From Herbiconiux aconitum (lineage in GTDB: Bacteria; Actinomycetota; Actinomycetes; Actinomycetales; Microbacteriaceae): 64,000 nucleotides of DNA. The notes beneath the pieces are model-generated. The model did no database searches and was not told the origin of the DNA. It saw only the letters and a program-made list of their open reading frames with translations. The translations under genes and the position numbers were made by a program. How positions within the stretch are numbered: the stretch's first letter is position 1; each line of letters starts with the position of its first letter. This document shows, piece after piece, positions 1 through 8,354 of the stretch. Location of the stretch: positions 1,984,001-2,048,000 of the forward strand of contig NZ_JANLCM010000001.1 of NCBI RefSeq assembly GCF_024979235.1, written 5' to 3'.

Positions 1-1
1 T

Positions 2-1099
2 GCGCGCACCCGCCCCGAGGCGTCGCTCGGAGCGGAGGTTCCGGTGGCGACCTTCGCCACGTTCGAGCGCTCCATCAATGTCGGGGGAGTGGCCCCACTC
101 CCGGCGCACCTCATCTCGGCGGTCACCGTGCGGCCCACTCATCGCCGCAACGGCATACTCCGCGAGATGATGACGACCGACCTCGACCGAGCGGTCGCCG
201 ACCGCTACGCGATCGCCGCCCTCACGGTTTCGGAGGCCACGATCTACCGGCGGTTCGGCTTCGGGGTGGCCACCACGGTGCATTCGATCTCGGTGGCCAC
301 CGACCAGCGGTTCCGCCTGCTCACGTCGCCCCGCGGGCGATGCGAACTGATCGATGCGCGCGAGATCGCCACTCTGGGCCCCGCGATCTTCGCGGGCTTC
401 CACGCGAGTCGAGTCGGCTCGGTCGACCGCCATACGAAGTACTGGGGTCGGGTGTCGGGACTCGACGGCGAGAAGAGTGAAGAAGATCCATCTGTGCGCG
501 GGGCGCTGCACTACGACGACGCCGGTGTGATCGACGGCTACGTCACCTACAAGTTCTCGGGCTGGGAGTCCGATCCGCAGATAGTCGAGGTCGTCGACCT
601 GGTGGCGCAGAACGCCGACGCCTACCTGGGGTTGTGGCAATTCCTCGCCTCGCTCGACCTCGTCGGCACGGTGACCTACGCGGCCGCCCCTGCCGACGAC
701 CCGCTGCGCTGGGCGCTCGCCGACTGGCGACTGGTCTCGGTGAAGAACGTGAACGACTGGCTCTGGATGCGCATCCTCGACGTCGTCGCCGCATTCGAGG
801 CGCGTGGGTACGTCAACGACGGGTCGACCGTGTTCGCCGTGTCGGACCCGCTGGGGCACGCGGCGGGCGGCTACCGGATGCGCGTGGAGGGCGGGCGGGC
901 CGAGGTCACCCGAGACGACGCGGCGGCCCCCGACCTCGAACTCGACGCCTCGGCGCTGGGGTCGGTTTACCTCGGCGGCGCCGACCCGCGGGTGCTGGCG
1001 GCGGCCGGTCAGATCTCCGAGCGATCGCCGGGCGCGGCGGCGGCTTTCGCCCGCCTGCTCGCGCCGGCCCAGCAGCCCTACGGAATCACGCACTTCTGA
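2..1099 (+). CDS. Eis-like GNAT N-acetyltransferase, 5' end outside window
   Basis: Transfers an acetyl group from acetyl-CoA to an amine substrate. Resembles the actinobacterial Eis family, whose members acetylate aminoglycosides or protein lysines; the substrate here is unknown. 365 residues are visible and the frame is open to base 2, so the GTG at 44 is probably internal; Eis proteins are about 400 aa. The acetyl-CoA-binding loop appears as VTVRPTHRRNG, followed by the usual helix. The C-terminal third has the SCP2-like fold typical of Eis, and the protein ends in an aromatic residue (THF), as many Eis enzymes do. It runs convergent to the TetR gene, with an inverted repeat between them. 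Confidence 0.85.
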   Translation, partial: ARTRPEASLGAEVPVATFATFERSINVGGVAPLPAHLISAVTVRPTHRRNGILREMMTTDLDRAVADRYAIAALTVSEATIYRRFGFGVATTVHSISVATDQRFRLLTSPRGRCELIDAREIATLGPAIFAGFHASRVGSVDRHTKYWGRVSGLDGEKSEEDPSVRGALHYDDAGVIDGYVTYKFSGWESDPQIVEVVDLVAQNADAYLGLWQFLASLDLVGTVTYAAAPADDPLRWALADWRLVSVKNVNDWLWMRILDVVAAFEARGYVNDGSTVFAVSDPLGHAAGGYRMRVEGGRAEVTRDDAAAPDLELDASALGSVYLGGADPRVLAAAGQISERSPGAAAAFARLLAPAQQPYGITHF

Positions 1100-1114
1100 C
1101 CCGCTCGCCCGTTC

Positions 1115-1193
1115 CGAATCGACGGAGTTTCGCGGCAGTGTCGGTGTCTGAATCCGTCGTTTCAAGCGAAGCGCCGAAAACTCCGTCGTTTCG
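1115..1193. repeat. Intergenic inverted repeat A between convergent genes
   Basis: Arms at 1115-1130 and 1178-1193 are complementary at 15 of 16 positions (core CGACGGAGTTT / AAACTCCGTCG). A third related copy of the TCCGTCGTTTC motif lies in the loop near 1153. It sits between the ends of the acetyltransferase and TetR genes, so it could act as a bidirectional terminator. The 47-nt loop and internal direct repeat are unusual for one. Confidence 0.65.
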
Positions 1194-1309
1194 ACGGGGC
1201 GGGGAGAGGGGGAGGGTGGTGGGCGCGGGTCGGATGCGGGCGGGGTGGTGGGCGCGGGTCGGATGCTGGCGAGGGCCGGATGCTGGCGAGTGCCGGATGC
1301 GGGCGGGGG

Positions 1310-1891
1310 CTAGAGGCCGGCGACCGAGCGAGCCGTCGCCACGTAGACCCGGCGCGCCACCTCGACTCCATCGAGGTAGCCGCCCACCAGCGCGGCGTCG
1401 CGCAGCATCACGAGGGACCCGGCGACTGCGTCGGCATCCGGAACCTTCGCCGCCTCCAGCGCGTCGCGCAACGTCGCGTGGAACCATTCACGGTGCCGGG
1501 CGATGATCATGCGCACCTCGCTCGACGCATCCGGGTATTCCGCCGCGGCATTAATGAACGGGCAGCCGCGGGTGTGGTAGCGGCCGATGTCGTCGGCGAT
1601 GCCCTCGATCGCGAGCGTTATCAGGTCGGCGGGCGACGGGTCACCCTCCACCGTGAAGTAGCCCCGGATCACCGCGTCCTCCCGTTCGAGGTAGGCGGCC
1701 ACGAGTGCTTCTTTGCCCGAGAAGTGGCGGTACATGGTGGCGCGGGTCACGCTCGCCTCGGCCAGGATGCGATCCATTCCGACGCTGTGGATGCCCTCGC
1801 GGTAGAAGAGCTCCGACGCGACGCGCACCAGTCTCTCGCGCGCTTCCGACACCTTCGGTGCGGAAGCAGGCGGCGCGGAGGTGGTGGACAC
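1310..1891 (-). CDS. TetR/AcrR-family transcriptional regulator
   Basis: 193-aa one-component repressor. The N-terminal helix-turn-helix is clear (VASELFYREGIHSVGMDRILAEASVTRATMYRHF), followed by the family's ligand-binding helical domain. The ligand is unknown; a Cys in the RGCPFINAAAEYP segment is typical of the subgroup that also has this HTH. I place the start at the GTG at 1891 rather than at the longer reading 42 nt upstream, because a promoter (TCGACA, 16 nt, TGTTAT) ends 9 nt before this GTG and the longer start would lie inside the promoter. No Shine-Dalgarno is seen, so the mRNA is probably leaderless. It is divergent from the NRPS gene, which it may regulate. Confidence 0.85.
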   Translation of the reverse strand: MSTTSAPPASAPKVSEARERLVRVASELFYREGIHSVGMDRILAEASVTRATMYRHFSGKEALVAAYLEREDAVIRGYFTVEGDPSPADLITLAIEGIADDIGRYHTRGCPFINAAAEYPDASSEVRMIIARHREWFHATLRDALEAAKVPDADAVAGSLVMLRDAALVGGYLDGVEVARRVYVATARSVAGL

Positions 1892-1900
1892 AGACTCACA

Positions 1901-1928
1901 ATAACAGAACATTCGTTCTGCCTGTCGA
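1901..1928 (-). promoter_or_regulatory. TetR-gene promoter with embedded palindromic operator
   Basis: On the minus strand TCGACA (1928-1923) and TGTTAT (1906-1901) are 16 nt apart. The palindrome CAGAAC-ATTC-GTTCTG (1905-1920), with perfect 6-bp half-sites, fills the spacer and overlaps the -10 box. A dimeric TetR bound there would block RNA polymerase, so autorepression is likely. The same 130-bp gap holds the upstream region of the NRPS gene. Confidence 0.7.
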
Positions 1929-2024
1929 GTCACCCTCCGTTCACCTGCGAGTCACCTGCGCTCCTTAAGCTGCGCGCGCGTACGGTGAGGTATGAGCCTG
2001 ACGCCGACCCGGAGAGGTTCTCGA

Positions 2025-5000
2025 GTGACTGACGACACGACCGATCTGCAGCGCGTGCTCGACGCGGGCGCGCGGGCCACTCCGGTGCGCACGCTGCTCG
2101 ACATCCTGATGCAGACGGCGGTGGAGAATCCGGATGCGCTCGCTCTCGATTCCCCTGACGGTGCGGTCAGTTACCGCCGACTCGTGCGCCTCGTCACGGC
2201 GCAAGCGGCGGTGCTGAGCCGTGCGGGCGTGCGCCGGGGCGACAAGGTGGGCATCCGGATTCCGTCGGGAACGCGGGAGCTGTATGTCTCCATCCTCGCG
2301 GTGCTGGCGGCGGGTGCGGCCTACGTTCCGGTCGACGCCGACGATCCCGAAGAGCGCGCGCAGCTCGTCTTCGGCGAAGCGCGCGTCGTGGGAATCGTGG
2401 GGGCGGGCGGGGTCTTCGCGCCGCGGCCCGCAACCGGCGGGGGCACCGCCGCCGACCACGCAGCCGGTGAAGCGACCACCGCCGCCGACCACGCCGCCGC
2501 CGACCACGCCGCCGCCGACCACGCCACCGCCACCGAACGCGCAACCGGTGAAGCCGCTACCGCCCCCGACCACGCAGACGCTGGGGCCGCTGGCCACCAC
2601 GGGGCCGAGGTGGCCGCCACCGCCACCGCCACCGCGGCCGACCTCGCGCCGAGCCTCGCCACACCCACCGGAACCATCCCTGCCCTCGGCCTCCCGACAC
2701 CCGACGACGACGCCTGGGTGATCTTCACGTCGGGCTCCACCGGCGTGCCGAAAGGGGTGGCCGTCACGCACCGCTCGGCCGCTGCCTTCGTCGACGCCGA
2801 GGCGCGCCTGTTTCTGCAGCACTCGCCGATCGGTCCGGGCGACCGCGTGCTGGCCGGTCTCTCGGTGGCGTTCGACGCCTCCTGCGAGGAGATGTGGCTC
2901 GCCTGGCGCAACGGCGCCTGCCTCGTGCCCGCTCCGCGCTCGCTCGTGCGCTCCGGCGTCGACCTCGGACCGTGGCTCATCGCGCACGGGATCACGGTGG
3001 TCTCCACCGTGCCGACCCTCGCGGCACTCTGGCCCGAAGAGTCGCTCGAACTCGTGCGGCTCGTCATCTTCGGCGGTGAAGCCTGCCCACCCGAGCTCGT
3101 GGCGCGCATCACCGCGCGCGGTCGCGAAGTGTGGAACACCTACGGCCCCACCGAAGCCACCGTCGTCGCCTGCGCCGCCCTGCTCGGCACCGGCCCCGTG
3201 CGCATCGGCCTGCCGCTCGACGGATGGAAGCTCGCGGTCGTCGACGCATCCGGAGCCCGCGTTGCCGAGGGCGAGACTGGCGAACTCATCATCGGCGGGG
3301 TGGGCCTCGCGCGCTACCTCGATCCGGCGAAGGACGCCGAGAAGTACGCGCCGTTCCCGAGCCTCGGCTGGGAGCGCGCCTACCGCTCGGGCGACCTCGT
3401 GCGCTTCGAAGAGGCCGGGCTCGTCTTCGTCGGTCGCGCCGACGACCAGGTCAAGCTCGGCGGCCGTCGCATCGAACTCGGGGAAGTGGATGCGGCCCTG
3501 CAGGCTCTCGACGGAGTGGTCGGGGCCGCCGCCGCGGTGAAGACCACGGCCGCCGGAAACCAGGTGCTGGTGGGCTACCTCGCGCTGGCCGACGGAGCCG
3601 TGTTCGACCGGGATGCCGCCAACGCCCGCCTGCGCGAAGAGCTCCCCGCCGCGCTCGTGCCCCTCCTCGCCGTGGTCGAGTCGCTGCCGACCCGCACCTC
3701 CGGCAAAGTCGACCGGGCGGCGTTGCCCTGGCCGCTCCCGGCATCCGGAGACGGAAGCGGGAGCGGAGCCGGCGCGCCGGTCGATCTCTCGCCCACCGCG
3801 GCCTGGCTGGCGCAGAGCTGGTCGGCCATTCTCGGTGTGCCGGTCGAGAGCCCCGACGACGACTTCTTCGCCCACGGCGGCGGATCGCTCTCGGCGGCGC
3901 AGCTCGTCTCCGCGATCCGCGAACGCTTCGCCGACACCCGGGTCTCCGACATCTACGACCACCCCCGTATCGGTTCACTCGCCGAAGAGCTCGACAGCCG
4001 TGCCCCGGCCGATCACGGGTCCGGTCGCGGAGCCGACCGCCCGGTGCTGCTGACTCCGGCCTCGAGTCGCATCGCGCAGACGCTTCTCGGCATCCCGCTG
4101 CACGTCATCGTGGGGCTGCGCTGGTTCGTCTACCTCGCCGCCGCGAACAATCTGCTCTCGGTGACCGGCGCACAGACCTTCTTTCCCACCGTCTCCTGGT
4201 GGTGGGTGCTGCTCGGCTTCGTGCTCTTCGTCACCCCGCCCGGCAAGATGGCGATCTCGGTGGTGGCGGCCCGGCTGCTGCTCACCGGCCTGCGCCCCGG
4301 TGACTACCCGCGCGGCGGAACCGTGCACCTCCGCGTCTGGCTGGCCGAGCAGGTCGCCCAGATGGCCGGGTCGGTGAGCCTCGCCGGAGCCCCGTGGATC
4401 AGCTACTACGCCCGCGCGCTCGGTGCGAAGATCGGTCCGGGCGTCGACCTGCACACCCTGCCGCCGGTGACCGGGATGCTCACGGTCGGTGCCGGTGCGG
4501 CCATCGAGCCCGAGGTCGACCTGGCCGGGTACTGGCTCGACGGCGACACGTTCCGCGTGGGGCGCATCCACATCGGTGCCGATGCCACCGTCGGCTCACG
4601 CGGCACCCTCTTGGGCGGAGCGAACATCGGCCGCGGCGCCGAGGTCGAGGCCGGTGCCGCGGTGTCGGGCCGGGTGCCGAGCGGGGAACGCTGGGCCGGA
4701 TCTCCCGCCACCCGGGTGGGTTCCGCCCGACGCCCCTGGCCCGCCGCTCGCCCGCTGCCCGCTCGCCGCTGGCTGGCGGCCTACGCGCTGGGTTCTCTCG
4801 GCATGGCCGCGCTTCCCGCGATCTCGGTGCTGCTCGGCGCCCTCGTCGTGGGCGCCGCGATCGGCGACCCTGCGACGCTCGGTGAAGCCGCCGCTCGGGC
4901 CGCGCTCGCCACTCCGCTCGCCGTGATCGTCGCGGGCGCCGCGTACGCACTGCTCGTGGTGGGTTCGGTGCGCCTGCTCGGCATCGGCCTCCGGGAGGGC

Positions 5001-6149
5001 TACTACCCCGTGCGCAGCCGGATCGGCTGGCAGGCCTGGTCGACCGAACGCATCCTCGACAGCGCCCGCACCTTGCTGTTCCCGATCTATTCGAGCCTCG
5101 CGACGCCATGGTGGCTCCGGATGCTGGGGGCCAAGGTGGGCAGAGACGTCGAAGCGTCGACGGTGCTGCTGCTGCCCGCGCTCACCACCATCGCGCCGGG
5201 CGCGTTCTTGGCCGACGACACGATGGTGGCCTCCTACGAGCTCGGCGGGGGCTGGCTGCGCATCGGGCGCGCCAAGATCGGCCGCCGGGCCTTTCTCGGC
5301 AACAGCGGCATCGCGGGCCCGGGCCGAAGCGTGCCGCGCAACGGGTTGGTCGCCGTGCTGTCGTCGGCGCCGAAGAACGGCAAGCGCGGTTCCTCGTGGC
5401 TCGGAAACCCGGCCGTGCGGCTGCGGCGAACCGTCTCCGACTTCGACGAGGCCCGCACCTTCCGGCCCCCGGCGTCGCTCAAACTCGCCCGCGCGGTCTG
5501 GGAGATCCTGCGGATCGTGCCCGTCGTCGTGACCGCGTGGATCGCTCTGGGCATCCTGATCACCCTGGAATGGCTCTGGACCGAGGTCGGCCTCGGCTGG
5601 GCGATCCTGCTCTCGGGTGTCGTGATGCTCGCCGCCGGCGCTGTCGCCGCTCTCATCTCCACCGCCGCCAAGTGGCTGCTGGTGGGGCGGATCGTGGTGA
5701 GCGAGCATCCGCTCTGGTCGTCGTTCGTGTGGCGCAATGAGCTCTCCGACACCTTCGTGGAGACGGTGGCCCGCCCCTGGTTCGCGGCGAACGCCTCCGG
5801 AACCCCGGCTCTCGCGGTGTGGCTGCGCACCCTCGGAGCGCGCATCGGGCGCGGGGTCTGGTGCGAGTCGTACTGGCTGCCCGAGGCCGACCTGATCACC
5901 CTCGGCGACGGATCGACGGTGAACCGCGGATGCGTGGTGCAGACCCACCTGTTCCACGACCGCATCATGCAACTCGACTCCGTGGTGCTGGCCGAAGGCG
6001 CCACCCTCGGGCCGCACAGCGTCATCCTTCCGGCCGCGGCGGTCGACCGCAACGCCAGCGTGGGGCCGGCGTCACTCGTGATGCGCGGTGAGCGGGTGCC
6101 GAGCGGATCGCTCTGGGCAGGCAATCCGATCGCACCGTGGCAGACTTGA
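2025..6149 (+). CDS. Pls/PosA-family non-ribosomal peptide synthetase
   Basis: 1374-aa membrane-anchored single-module synthetase of the epsilon-poly-lysine-synthetase type. The adenylation domain has TSGSTGVPKG (about residues 235-245), YGPTE (373), YRSGDL and TSGK (about 558-561). A carrier domain follows with FFAHGGGSLSA, Ser621 being the phosphopantetheine site. After about residue 680 there are roughly six membrane segments interleaved with three left-handed beta-helix or acyltransferase-like domains (ARxLGAKIG-type hexapeptide repeats near 4430-4680, 5120-5400 and 5830-6120). In Pls this part polymerises one amino acid into an isopeptide chain. The start is the GTG at 2025, 7 nt after GGAGAGG; the ATG at 1992 has no usable ribosome site. 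A PPTase and an M1 peptidase are adjacent. The monomer cannot be predicted safely by eye. Confidence 0.9.
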   Translation: MTDDTTDLQRVLDAGARATPVRTLLDILMQTAVENPDALALDSPDGAVSYRRLVRLVTAQAAVLSRAGVRRGDKVGIRIPSGTRELYVSILAVLAAGAAYVPVDADDPEERAQLVFGEARVVGIVGAGGVFAPRPATGGGTAADHAAGEATTAADHAAADHAAADHATATERATGEAATAPDHADAGAAGHHGAEVAATATATAADLAPSLATPTGTIPALGLPTPDDDAWVIFTSGSTGVPKGVAVTHRSAAAFVDAEARLFLQHSPIGPGDRVLAGLSVAFDASCEEMWLAWRNGACLVPAPRSLVRSGVDLGPWLIAHGITVVSTVPTLAALWPEESLELVRLVIFGGEACPPELVARITARGREVWNTYGPTEATVVACAALLGTGPVRIGLPLDGWKLAVVDASGARVAEGETGELIIGGVGLARYLDPAKDAEKYAPFPSLGWERAYRSGDLVRFEEAGLVFVGRADDQVKLGGRRIELGEVDAALQALDGVVGAAAAVKTTAAGNQVLVGYLALADGAVFDRDAANARLREELPAALVPLLAVVESLPTRTSGKVDRAALPWPLPASGDGSGSGAGAPVDLSPTAAWLAQSWSAILGVPVESPDDDFFAHGGGSLSAAQLVSAIRERFADTRVSDIYDHPRIGSLAEELDSRAPADHGSGRGADRPVLLTPASSRIAQTLLGIPLHVIVGLRWFVYLAAANNLLSVTGAQTFFPTVSWWWVLLGFVLFVTPPGKMAISVVAARLLLTGLRPGDYPRGGTVHLRVWLAEQVAQMAGSVSLAGAPWISYYARALGAKIGPGVDLHTLPPVTGMLTVGAGAAIEPEVDLAGYWLDGDTFRVGRIHIGADATVGSRGTLLGGANIGRGAEVEAGAAVSGRVPSGERWAGSPATRVGSARRPWPAARPLPARRWLAAYALGSLGMAALPAISVLLGALVVGAAIGDPATLGEAAARAALATPLAVIVAGAAYALLVVGSVRLLGIGLREGYYPVRSRIGWQAWSTERILDSARTLLFPIYSSLATPWWLRMLGAKVGRDVEASTVLLLPALTTIAPGAFLADDTMVASYELGGGWLRIGRAKIGRRAFLGNSGIAGPGRSVPRNGLVAVLSSAPKNGKRGSSWLGNPAVRLRRTVSDFDEARTFRPPASLKLARAVWEILRIVPVVVTAWIALGILITLEWLWTEVGLGWAILLSGVVMLAAGAVAALISTAAKWLLVGRIVVSEHPLWSSFVWRNELSDTFVETVARPWFAANASGTPALAVWLRTLGARIGRGVWCESYWLPEADLITLGDGSTVNRGCVVQTHLFHDRIMQLDSVVLAEGATLGPHSVILPAAAVDRNASVGPASLVMRGERVPSGSLWAGNPIAPWQT
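2448..2660 (+). repeat. Ala/Asp/His-rich insertion in the adenylation domain
   Basis: About 70 codons of low-complexity sequence lie inside the adenylation domain, upstream of the ATP-binding TSGSTG motif. The core is three copies of a 15-nt unit encoding Asp-His-Ala-Ala-Ala (2487-2531), with further degraded copies on both sides. It is in frame and probably forms a surface loop. Slippage expansion is the likely origin. Confidence 0.8.
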
Positions 6150-7492
6150 CAGCATCCATGGCAGCCAATCTTTCCTCACCTTTTCTGGGTGCCGCATCGG
6201 CCGGTGACGACTATCTTCCGACGAGCGGCAACGGTGGCTACTCCGTGCTCGATTACGATCTCGATCTCGACTACCGGGTGGCCACGAACCGGCTGAACGG
6301 GGTCGCGATCATCCGGGCGCGCACGACGATGCCGCTCGAGCGGTTCAGCCTCGATTTCGCCGGGCTCAGCGTGGTGAAGGTCACCGTCGACGGAGAGCGG
6401 CCGCGCAAGCTCGCCGAGACGCCCCGCAAACTCGTCATCACACCCGAACGGCCGCTCGCCGACGGCGCGGAGTTCACCGTGGTGGTGCGTTACCGAGGGG
6501 CGCCGCATCCGATCCGCAGCCCCTGGGGCGAAGTGGGCTGGGAAGAGCTCGCCGACGGCGTGATCGTGGCCGGGCAGCCGAGTGGAGCGGCATCCTGGTT
6601 TCCCTGCAACGACCACCCGAGCGACAAAGCGCTCTACCGCATCACGCTGACGTGCGAAGCCGGCTACACGGTGGTATCGAACGGGCCGGTGGTGTCGCGG
6701 GCCAACCGTTCGGGGCGCACCATCTGGACCTTCGAGATGCGGCAGCCGATGGCGACCTACCTCGCGACGGTGCAGATCGGCCGCTACCGTTCGCGATCGG
6801 TCGCGTCGGAACCGGTGCCGCAAACGCTGCATTACCCGCAGGCGCTCGAACGCGAGGTGGCGATCGACTTCGGCCAGGTGCCCGACATGATGGCGTTGTT
6901 CTGCCGGCTGTTCGGACCGTATCCGTTCGACTCCTACGCGGTGGTGGTGACGGCCGACGAGCTCGAGATTCCGCTCGAGGCTCAGGGACTCGCGATCTTC
7001 GGCCGCAACCACGTCGACGGTCTGCACGGCACCGACCGGCTGATCGCCCACGAACTGGCGCACCAGTGGTTCGGCAACTGCCTGACGCTGGCACGCTGGC
7101 GTGACATCTGGCTGCACGAAGGGTTCGCGTGCTACGCCGAATGGCTCTGGGCCGAGGCGAGCGGAGGCAAATCCGCCGACGCCAACGCCGCGGCACACCG
7201 CACCCAGCTGAGCACGCGACCGAAAGACATCGTGATCGGCGATCCCGGCCCGCAATCGATGTTCGACGACCGGGTGTACAAGCGGGGGGCGCTCGCGCTG
7301 CACGCCATCCGTCGCACCCTGGGCGACATCGTCTTCTTCGACTCCCTCCGCGCCTACGTGGCAGAGTGCCGCTTCGGGCTGGTCTCGACTGAAGACTTCG
7401 TGGAGATCATGGAGGCTCGCTCGGGGAGCGATCTCGTGGGGCCGATCGTGGAGCGGTGGGTTTACGGGAAGTCGCTGCCCAAGTTGACGTGA
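6137..7492 (+). CDS. M1-family zinc metallopeptidase, short form
   Basis: 451-aa aminopeptidase-like enzyme. It has the beta-sandwich N-terminal domain and a gluzincin catalytic domain with HELAH (His305, Glu306, His309) and the third zinc ligand Glu328 in LHEGF, plus the VYKRGALALHAIR segment carrying the catalytic Tyr. The canonical GxMEN exopeptidase motif is replaced by PLEAQG, and the C-terminal ERAP1-like domain is absent, as in other short actinobacterial members. The GTG at 6137 lies inside the last codons of the NRPS gene (13-nt overlap); an ATG at 6158 is the alternative start. The overlap suggests co-translation with the synthetase and a role in processing or turning over its product, or in self-protection. 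That role is inference. Confidence 0.88.
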   Translation: MADLTASMAANLSSPFLGAASAGDDYLPTSGNGGYSVLDYDLDLDYRVATNRLNGVAIIRARTTMPLERFSLDFAGLSVVKVTVDGERPRKLAETPRKLVITPERPLADGAEFTVVVRYRGAPHPIRSPWGEVGWEELADGVIVAGQPSGAASWFPCNDHPSDKALYRITLTCEAGYTVVSNGPVVSRANRSGRTIWTFEMRQPMATYLATVQIGRYRSRSVASEPVPQTLHYPQALEREVAIDFGQVPDMMALFCRLFGPYPFDSYAVVVTADELEIPLEAQGLAIFGRNHVDGLHGTDRLIAHELAHQWFGNCLTLARWRDIWLHEGFACYAEWLWAEASGGKSADANAAAHRTQLSTRPKDIVIGDPGPQSMFDDRVYKRGALALHAIRRTLGDIVFFDSLRAYVAECRFGLVSTEDFVEIMEARSGSDLVGPIVERWVYGKSLPKLT

Positions 7493-7510
7493 GCGTTCTT
7501 ACGCCCTGAA

Positions 7511-7523
7511 CGCCGGTTCGGCG
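7511..7523. terminator. Small hairpin between convergent genes
   Basis: CGCCG-GTT-CGGCG stem-loop in the 38-bp gap between the M1 peptidase and PPTase stop codons. There is no T-tract on either strand, so terminator function is uncertain. Confidence 0.35.
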
Positions 7524-7530
7524 CGGTGCA

Positions 7531-8244
7531 CTAAGCGCAATCGGGGGACAGCTGCTGCCAGCGGATGCGCAGAGTTGCGTGAGTAGTGACGGCGACGTGT
7601 CCGAGGAGGCCGGCTGCGGCCAGCGGATGCAAGGTCACGGGGCGTTCGTCAAAAGGGCCTGCTGGACGGACGATCGGCTGACCCTCGGCGCTGTGGAGGT
7701 CGAGGTGCACCTCGCGCGGATCGGTGGCGAGGCCGGTGCCGGCCGCTTTCAGCACCGCCTCCTTCGCCGACCAGGCCAGGGCGCGCATCCGGTCGATCGC
7801 AGCGGGGCCGTGGGCTTCGTCGATCATGCGGAGCGCGGCTCGTTCGCGGGCGTCGAAGGCGACGTCGTCGAAGGCTGCTGCTCGCACAGCATCCAGCGAC
7901 TCGATGTCGATGCCCATGGGGCCGGCGAGGGTCGCGGCGAGCGCGACCCAGCCCCCGGCGCGGCTGAGGCTGAGGTGCACGCCCGGGATGGCCCGGCCGT
8001 CGGCGGTCACGAGCATCGGCCGACCGTGGGCGTCGGAGCCGCACACGGCGCAGTGCTGGGCGATGGTCAGGGTCGGCGCGGGAGGCGAGTCGTGCGGTGG
8101 AGTGGTCGGGACAGGTGACCTGGCCAGGGTGGCGAGCGCGGCGAGGCAGCGGTGGTCGGCCGCGCGGTCGCCGCGGTCGGGCACGAGGGCGATGAGCACG
8201 TCGGTGGGGCCGGGATCGGAGAGGGAGGGTACGGGTCGTGGCAT
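7531..8244 (-). CDS. Sfp-type 4'-phosphopantetheinyl transferase
   Basis: About 237 aa. Transfers the phosphopantetheine arm of CoA to a carrier-protein serine, here presumably Ser621 of the adjacent synthetase. The two signature motifs are present: GIDIE (Mg2+ ligands) and WSAKEAVLKAAG, separated by the usual 40 or so residues. The start is chosen at the ATG at 8244. A TACGCT -10-like box at 8281-8276 would put the transcript start downstream of the alternative GTG at 8274, and AGAGGAGG lies just upstream of the ATG. It is convergent with the NRPS-peptidase pair rather than in the same operon. Confidence 0.88.
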   Translation of the reverse strand: MPRPVPSLSDPGPTDVLIALVPDRGDRAADHRCLAALATLARSPVPTTPPHDSPPAPTLTIAQHCAVCGSDAHGRPMLVTADGRAIPGVHLSLSRAGGWVALAATLAGPMGIDIESLDAVRAAAFDDVAFDARERAALRMIDEAHGPAAIDRMRALAWSAKEAVLKAAGTGLATDPREVHLDLHSAEGQPIVRPAGPFDERPVTLHPLAAAGLLGHVAVTTHATLRIRWQQLSPDCA

Positions 8245-8354
8245 GGCCTCCGGCTCGCCTCCTCTGCTCGCCACGAGCGTAGCGCGTGGGAAAGCACTGA
8301 AAGTTCACCGCGAAGGAATGTCCAACAGCTGTCGATCGACGCTAGCATCGCGGA

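Noticed and set aside
1992..2024. ATG at 1992 as start of the NRPS
   Set aside because: GGTGAGG abuts it with almost no spacing. The GTG at 2025 has GGAGAGG at ideal distance.
1965..3962. 665-codon open frame antisense to the NRPS gene
   Set aside because: Arg/Gly/His-rich, no domain, mirrors the codon pattern of the plus-strand gene. Long antisense frames are expected at this GC content.
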